A stretch of DNA of 53,346 nt from Tannerellaceae bacterium (GTDB lineage: Bacteria; Bacteroidota; Bacteroidia; Bacteroidales; Tannerellaceae): positions 1 to 53,346 of the forward strand of contig JAITGS010000014.1 of the NCBI GenBank assembly GCA_031280435.1, read 5' to 3'. Positions within the stretch are counted from its first letter, which is position 1; each line of letters starts with the position of its first letter. The position numbers and the translations under genes were made by a program. The notes under the pieces are model-generated. The model worked only from the letters and a program-made list of their open reading frames with translations, ran no database searches and was not told the DNA's origin. Positions 49,179 to 53,346 of the stretch are shown here, piece by piece.

Positions 49179-50063
49179 ATGAGATATACGAACCTATTGA
49201 GCATTCTTTTCTTTTCATTTATATTATTTATCCCAAGTGCTTATTCCCAAGAGGCCGGCTACATCGATCCATGGGTCGAAAATATGTCAAATTTGATTTA
49301 TTCCCCTAAATATTTTGGCCCCTCTGCTTTTCCAATACCGGAGCTTCGAAGCGGGAAAGTTTCAGAATCATACGAGATAGAGTTCCGTCCGCAATATCAT
49401 TATTATGTTGGCGACCAAACGACGGATATATATTTGCGTATGCTTTTACCATTCATAAGAGGTCGGGCCGGAATGGAAATAAGTTTCATTGCCTGGGAGA
49501 AATATAAAATGAGTCTTGAAACAAAAGAAGAACGCAATGCGGCTGAAACTGAAGCTCCGTCACATGAAAAATACAGCGGCGACGTTGTTCTAACCGCTTT
49601 CTTTCAACTACTTCAGGATGAAGAATGGATCGATGCTATGATTGATTTCAGTATCAAGACAGCAAGCGGCGGCCGACTTTGCGATGCACGTTTTACTGAT
49701 GCCGCAACTTATTGGTTGAACCTTAATATTGGACGCGATCTCGCCGGAAGTTCTACTGACCTATACTATCTTCGCCTAATAGCCTCTTCCGGCTTTTACT
49801 GCTGGATGACAAATAAATTGACGCATCGGCAGAATGATGCCTGGACTTATGGCGTCGGATTTATGGCGGGGCTCGACAAAGTAAGCATCACCACCGACAT
49901 ATCCGGTTTCAATGGATATAATAAGAATGGAGATTGTCCATTAGTCTGGCGTAATAATGTGAAGCTTGATTTCAACAACAATGTTATTTCTCTGAGATAC
50001 AACCACGGCATGCGCGATTTTCTTTACGACACTTATTCCATTGCCTATATCCGAAAATTTTAG
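49179..50063 (+). CDS. exported outer-membrane beta-barrel-like protein, unknown function
   Basis: 294 residues from the ATG at 49179. The frame starts 45 bases earlier, but that codon lies before the promoter at 49144-49151. Signal peptide about 1-23 (cut near AYSQ). The mature protein alternates beta strands rich in Tyr, Trp and Phe, and ends RYNHGMRDFLYDTYSIAYIRKF with a C-terminal aromatic residue, as in outer-membrane barrels. No family recognised. Divergent from the ThuA-like gene and convergent with fmt. Confidence 0.75.
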   Translation: MRYTNLLSILFFSFILFIPSAYSQEAGYIDPWVENMSNLIYSPKYFGPSAFPIPELRSGKVSESYEIEFRPQYHYYVGDQTTDIYLRMLLPFIRGRAGMEISFIAWEKYKMSLETKEERNAAETEAPSHEKYSGDVVLTAFFQLLQDEEWIDAMIDFSIKTASGGRLCDARFTDAATYWLNLNIGRDLAGSSTDLYYLRLIASSGFYCWMTNKLTHRQNDAWTYGVGFMAGLDKVSITTDISGFNGYNKNGDCPLVWRNNVKLDFNNNVISLRYNHGMRDFLYDTYSIAYIRKF

Positions 50064-50094
50064 ATGCTGGAAAAAGCAAATATCTAAGCGTTGC

Positions 50095-51063
50095 TCAAGT
50101 CAGCCTACTATCCTGCTCCAGCCTGAAACCATTCAGAAAATCAGTTACATTCATCCTTTTTCGTCCGGCCATTTGGAGCGATTGCAAGCGGATGTAACCG
50201 CCATCGACTGCAACATCAATATTGTTTCGCTTGCCGATAATTAATGTTCCGGCAGTAAAAGTATGTACGCCCGGCACTTTCTCTGTTTGATAAATCTTCA
50301 GGACACGGTTTTCTCCCGGCGAAATCAGTTCTGTCCATGCCGCAGGATATGGCGACAGGCCTCTAATGAAATTGTATATCTCTTTCATAGGCATAGTCCA
50401 GTCTATCCGACAGTTCTCCGTATACAATTTTGGGGCCGTGCGCAATACTGTTGCGGCGTCATATAGCGTTTCCTGAGGAATAGTCCCTACCTTTCCGCTA
50501 CCGATGCAATCGACAGTTTCGAGTACCAATTCTGCGCCGAGCTTCATCAACGCATCATGTAGAGCGCCCGCATCGTCGGTATCGCTTATAGAAATACGTC
50601 TGCGAAGTATAATTTCTCCGCGATCTATTTCATGATTAAGGAAAAATGTTGTGACGCCGGTTTCCGTATCGCCCGCCATAATCGCATGGTTTATAGGCGC
50701 AGCGCCCCTATATTGCGGTAGTAGCGAGGCGTGAAGGTTGAATGTTCCGAAGCGCGGCATCACCCATACAGCTTCGGGCAGCATCCTGAAAGCAACAACA
50801 ACCTGAATATCGGCTTTTAGTTCGGCCAGCTGCTCGAGGAAGGCCGTATCCTTCAGTTTTTCAGGCTGTAATGTCGGAATATCCTTTTCACGAGCATATT
50901 TTTTCACAGGACATTCGCTCAGTACGCTCTGATGTTTTCCTATGGGCCTGTCCGGCGTTGTCACAACTCCAACAACATTGTAACCTCCTTCAACCAAGGC
51001 TCTAAGGCTCTCAACGGCAAAATCGGGAGTGCCCATGAAGACAATTCTTAGCGATTTACACAT
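50095..51063 (-). CDS. fmt: methionyl-tRNA formyltransferase
   Basis: 322 residues, full length. It formylates initiator Met-tRNA with 10-formyl-THF in the cytoplasm. Seen: RIVFMGTPDFAVESL (6-20), NLHASLLPQYRGAAPINHAIMAGD (near 109-132) with the catalytic Asn and His, and the C-terminal OB-like tRNA-binding domain (from about 205, starting near the RIDW motif). Upstream (10 bp) is the universal stress protein gene on the same strand, so the two may be co-transcribed. Confidence 0.96.
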   Translation of the reverse strand: MCKSLRIVFMGTPDFAVESLRALVEGGYNVVGVVTTPDRPIGKHQSVLSECPVKKYAREKDIPTLQPEKLKDTAFLEQLAELKADIQVVVAFRMLPEAVWVMPRFGTFNLHASLLPQYRGAAPINHAIMAGDTETGVTTFFLNHEIDRGEIILRRRISISDTDDAGALHDALMKLGAELVLETVDCIGSGKVGTIPQETLYDAATVLRTAPKLYTENCRIDWTMPMKEIYNFIRGLSPYPAAWTELISPGENRVLKIYQTEKVPGVHTFTAGTLIIGKRNNIDVAVDGGYIRLQSLQMAGRKRMNVTDFLNGFRLEQDSRLT

Positions 51064-51072
51064 ATCCCAGGT

Positions 51073-52182
51073 TTAAGAATGTAATACCAACAGAGGAGTG
51101 TCGGAATGGAACAGCATTTTGCGTGCAATTCCGGGATAAAAAATTCGTGTAAGTATATTCCTTTTCTGCGAAGTCACCGCAATTATCTCAATATTTTCTT
51201 CACGAACGAACTTTTCTATCGCCGCAAGTATCTCGCAATCATCAAGCACTGTATGAGAAATGTTGAGATTTGGATACTGCTTCTTGAAATATTCTTTTAT
51301 ACCTCCCAGGCGGATTTCATCCCAATGACTGCGCGAATTAGATATGTTAAACAAGTGAATCTTGGGCGTATATGCTCCTATCAGGCCTACAAAAGCTTCG
51401 AATGCAACCAAATCCCTCTGATTGAACGACGTTGCAAACGCAATATTCGTTGTTGCACTGATATTATTGAACGGAACATTTTCGGGAATTGCTAAGACAG
51501 GAGCCTTCGCGAGCTCGATGATTTCGGCAGTTACGCTCCCGAGCAGGTCTATATCCTGTTCTCCTTTTCCTCTGGCACCCATTACAATTAGCTTGGGATA
51601 ATATTGTTTTTCGCAGGCGATAAGTTCTTCTTCCGGCAAACCTTCTCTCAGGATTGACTCAAATTTTACTCTCGGCAATTCGCCGGCGTCCATCTTCCGG
51701 CGTATCTTGAGGCATAGCTTGGCCATGTCGTCTTCCACCTTGTTAATCAACTCTCTAATCGTCTTGCTTTCATCAGTTCCGTAGGCCGGCATATCGCCAA
51801 AAGGTATAGGTTTGGGGAAAAAAGGACTAAAATAGGCATGCAATAATATCACTTTGGCCCCGGTTGCATGCGCATAGTTTATACCAATTTCGCAGGCTTT
51901 CATCGAATATTCGGAGAAATCTACTGGAACAAGCACCTTGTTCTCTCGCTTTTCCGCCATTTCTTCGTGCGTTTCTTCAAGCCATTTGTTGTCTTCGATG
52001 ATACTGAGCGCGTGAGCCAGGTCGCTCTCTTTGATTCTGACTCTAACGCCGGCGGATATAACGGGCTGAATCAGATTAACGTTATGAATACATGCTGCGA
52101 TTCCCTCAGTTTCGAGGATTGTTTTAAGAATCTGGGCTTTTTCATAAGTATGAATGGCCAGGGTTATCAATTTTTCTTCCAT
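51073..52182 (-). CDS. universal stress protein (double UspA) with N-terminal DUF2007-like domain
   Basis: 369 residues from the ATG at 52182. Residues 1-65 (LITLAIHTYEKAQILKTILETEGIAACIHNVNL) look like the DUF2007 signal-transducing domain. A first UspA domain follows (KVLVPVDFSEYSMKACEIGINYAHATGAKVILLHAY, ending GARGKGEQDIDLLGSVTAEIIELAKAPVLAIPE, with the Gx2Gx9G(S/T) ATP-binding pattern), then a second, degenerate UspA domain ending SDTPLLVLHS. Expected to bind ATP and respond to starvation or stress. The helix-turn-helix gene lies upstream beyond a terminator. Confidence 0.87.
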   Translation of the reverse strand: MEEKLITLAIHTYEKAQILKTILETEGIAACIHNVNLIQPVISAGVRVRIKESDLAHALSIIEDNKWLEETHEEMAEKRENKVLVPVDFSEYSMKACEIGINYAHATGAKVILLHAYFSPFFPKPIPFGDMPAYGTDESKTIRELINKVEDDMAKLCLKIRRKMDAGELPRVKFESILREGLPEEELIACEKQYYPKLIVMGARGKGEQDIDLLGSVTAEIIELAKAPVLAIPENVPFNNISATTNIAFATSFNQRDLVAFEAFVGLIGAYTPKIHLFNISNSRSHWDEIRLGGIKEYFKKQYPNLNISHTVLDDCEILAAIEKFVREENIEIIAVTSQKRNILTRIFYPGIARKMLFHSDTPLLVLHS

Positions 52183-52207
52183 AAGATAGGCAGTATTAAA
52201 AGTTATA

Positions 52208-52250
52208 GAAAAAAAATCCCTTTCCAAGCAATGCGCCGGTCAGGGATTTT
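52208..52250 (-). terminator. terminator after the helix-turn-helix gene
   Basis: On the minus strand AAAATCCCT ... AGGGATTTT is followed by TTTT; the loop is about 20 bases. It begins 22 bp after the stop codon. Confidence 0.7.
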
Positions 52251-52271
52251 CAATGAAAAAAAACCGTTTGT

Positions 52272-52544
52272 TTACACATGAGCGGCTTCCGACACACGTC
52301 TTTCGTCGAGTATCTCCAAAGCGCGCTCCAGTATTACAGTGTCGTCAAGAACAACAATTCCACCGTCGGGCCCGGGCTCTATATGTATCCCGCAACTTTT
52401 TCCTTCCTTGAAATTTTGTCCTCCGAAATAATTCCGAACCGTTTCGACCGTAAGGTCCAATTCGTTGGCAATCTGGTGAATAGTCCCATCCGGCAAGCTG
52501 TCTTTAATCTTGCGCAATTCGTTAAAAGTGATTGTTTTTGTCAT
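52272..52544 (-). CDS. small helix-turn-helix DNA-binding protein
   Basis: 90 residues. The N-terminal 45 residues contain a clear helix-turn-helix, IHQIANELDLTVETVRNYFGG (22-42). The second half, GIHIEPGPDGGIVVLDDTVILERALEIL, is a short conserved domain. This is a common Bacteroidales protein annotated only as DNA-binding; the target is unknown. It is monocistronic, closed by a terminator. Confidence 0.85.
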   Translation of the reverse strand: MTKTITFNELRKIKDSLPDGTIHQIANELDLTVETVRNYFGGQNFKEGKSCGIHIEPGPDGGIVVLDDTVILERALEILDERRVSEAAHV

Positions 52545-53228
52545 GATTACAATTATTATTTGAATGTCTTCAATTGTTATGATTCATTGATGCCACTAAT
52601 TTACGGATTATCTGTTACATAAGCATAATCAGATTATATGCTTTGCGACATGAAATACTTTTTGTCAGCTCCTGTTTTGTCAATACCGTCTTGATTCATA
52701 ATCAATTGCACACATTGCGCATCCTTTATTTTGTTTTAAACAATCTGAAATCGGAAAAAAAAATTATCCCGAAAATATTCACTCGAGGTTCAAACCAGGT
52801 TATCATACCCGTTTTGCGAAGCAAAATCAGGCCTCGAACAAACAAGACTGTAATTTTTTTGTTTTAAAACTGTCATTTATGCTAATAGAAGTATAGTCAT
52901 ATTGGTAGATTATTAAAGACGGAAATTGTTCAGTCTTCAATATCTCGCTTTGTCTTTTATTTGATTAAATGAAACTTTAATATTAAAAACAGATACTTAT
53001 CTGTATTTTTCCGAAGCTCCATTTATAACAACAGTATGAGCCTGTTAAATAATACAGCAAGCTTGTGCAGATTCTCTACAACCTCCCGACTTTGACGGTC
53101 ACCCTCCATCTCCCTCCGTATCCACCTCTGATTTAGAGGCAGTTACGGCACTCGTTTTACTCAAGCTGCTTTGTAGTGGACGAAGGCATAAAATCGCTGA
53201 TTTTCTTTTAGTTATGATGGAGGCTCTA
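52545..53228. other. AT-rich intergenic region, no supported gene
   Basis: About 680 bp with only short frames that look random (for example 52643-52867). The final 100-150 bp probably include the left end of the IS1634-like element, but I cannot identify its terminal inverted repeat because the right end is outside the window. Confidence 0.6.
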
Positions 53229-53236
53229 TATCTTTG
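53229..53236 (+). promoter_or_regulatory. putative promoter of the IS1634-like transposase
   Basis: TATCTTTG, a perfect TAnnTTTG, 5 bp before the ATG, which implies a nearly leaderless transcript. Confidence 0.45.
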
Positions 53237-53240
53237 TGCC

Positions 53241-53346
53241 ATGTTTATAAGGACACGCGCACGGCATAACGGTAAGGTCACTATTTTGATAGTTGAGAAT
53301 ATCCGTGAAAAGGGCAAGGTAAAACAGAAAACCTTGCGCAATGTGG
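53241..53346 (+). CDS. IS1634-like transposase, N-terminal fragment (cut by window edge)
   Basis: 35 residues are visible, beginning MFIRTRARHNGKVTILIVENIRE and continuing KGKVKQKTLRNV. The opening MFI/L + basic + xxxYxxLVESxRxxGKVxxxTIxxxG plan is the N-terminus of IS1634/IS4-superfamily transposases in many Bacteroidota, from memory. Only the start is present, so integrity cannot be judged. Confidence 0.6.
   Translation, partial: MFIRTRARHNGKVTILIVENIREKGKVKQKTLRNV

Noticed and set aside
52643..52867. 74-codon frame in the AT-rich region before the IS1634-like element
   Set aside because: Random-looking composition and no promoter or ribosome-binding site.

Overview
The window comes from a member of the Bacteroidota, most likely order Bacteroidales. 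Many genes carry a promoter -7 element of the Bacteroidota form TAnnTTTG. Ribosome binding sites are weak. The gene content (CcsBA fusion, Bacteroides-type hexokinase, DUF5686 and TIGR02757 proteins, DarA/DarB and a Flavobacterium-like tyrosine ammonia-lyase) fits the same group. Both window edges cut mobile elements: the 3' end of an IS66-type transposase on the left and the start of an IS1634-like transposase on the right.

Left part (0.8-17 kb): mostly housekeeping and envelope genes. These are ffh, folD and a CapA-like protein in one run, tRNA-His, an orphan FtsX-type permease, a DUF6261-like protein, a CcsBA haem-export/ligation protein, hexokinase, menA, tsaC coupled to a polyprenyl-phosphate sugar transferase, and a ClC channel with CBS domains. 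A second DUF6261-like gene lies at 17.5-18.4 kb. Both DUF6261-like genes have low-complexity C-terminal tails, and each is immediately followed by a copy of a ~120-bp element with terminal inverted repeats.

Centre (19.2-41.2 kb): a flexirubin-type (dialkylresorcinol plus aryl polyene) gene cluster. On the plus strand darA has its own promoter and terminator. It is followed by a tightly overlapping operon of darB, a small conserved gene, a BtrH-like gene and an ABC exporter pair. On the minus strand a long operon starts from a promoter at 38.25 kb. It runs tyrosine ammonia-lyase, ketoreductase, KS, ACP, O-methyltransferase, dehydratase, thioesterase, KS, KS-N-like protein, ACP, KS, then (after a repeat array) a catalytically dead KS/chain-length-factor-like protein, a small transporter, LolA-like protein, lipoprotein and a fused dehydratase-glycosyltransferase. 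A divergent plus-strand operon adds a PhnB-like protein, a PaaK-like adenylating enzyme, an ICMT-like methyltransferase and a DUF5686 outer-membrane protein. The inferred logic is tyrosine to 4-coumarate, then ACP-bound polyene extension, O-methylation, esterification with a DarA/DarB resorcinol, and export or placement by the ABC and Lol-like proteins.

Right part (43.8-53.3 kb) looks more AT-rich. It holds a candidate small RNA, a VOC protein, a TIGR02757 protein, a hypothetical protein behind an A14 tract, a thioredoxin-like protein, a ThuA-like protein divergent from an outer-membrane-like protein, fmt, a universal stress protein with an N-terminal DUF2007-like domain, and a small helix-turn-helix protein.

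The intergenic space is unusually rich in repeats. It contains two bidirectional 21-bp arrays (0.2 and 28.7 kb), a 41-bp array with a distant relic (38.4 and 18.5 kb), a 23-bp array between convergent operons (24.8 kb), a 21-bp TTGACGTCAA array (46.6 kb), a 155-bp long palindrome (7.0 kb), the ~120-bp inverted-repeat elements, and a duplicated 65-bp promoter block (44.4 and 49.1 kb). The repeats and the DUF6261-element association are the least explained features. All family names come from reading the translations and from memory of the families; no database search was run.
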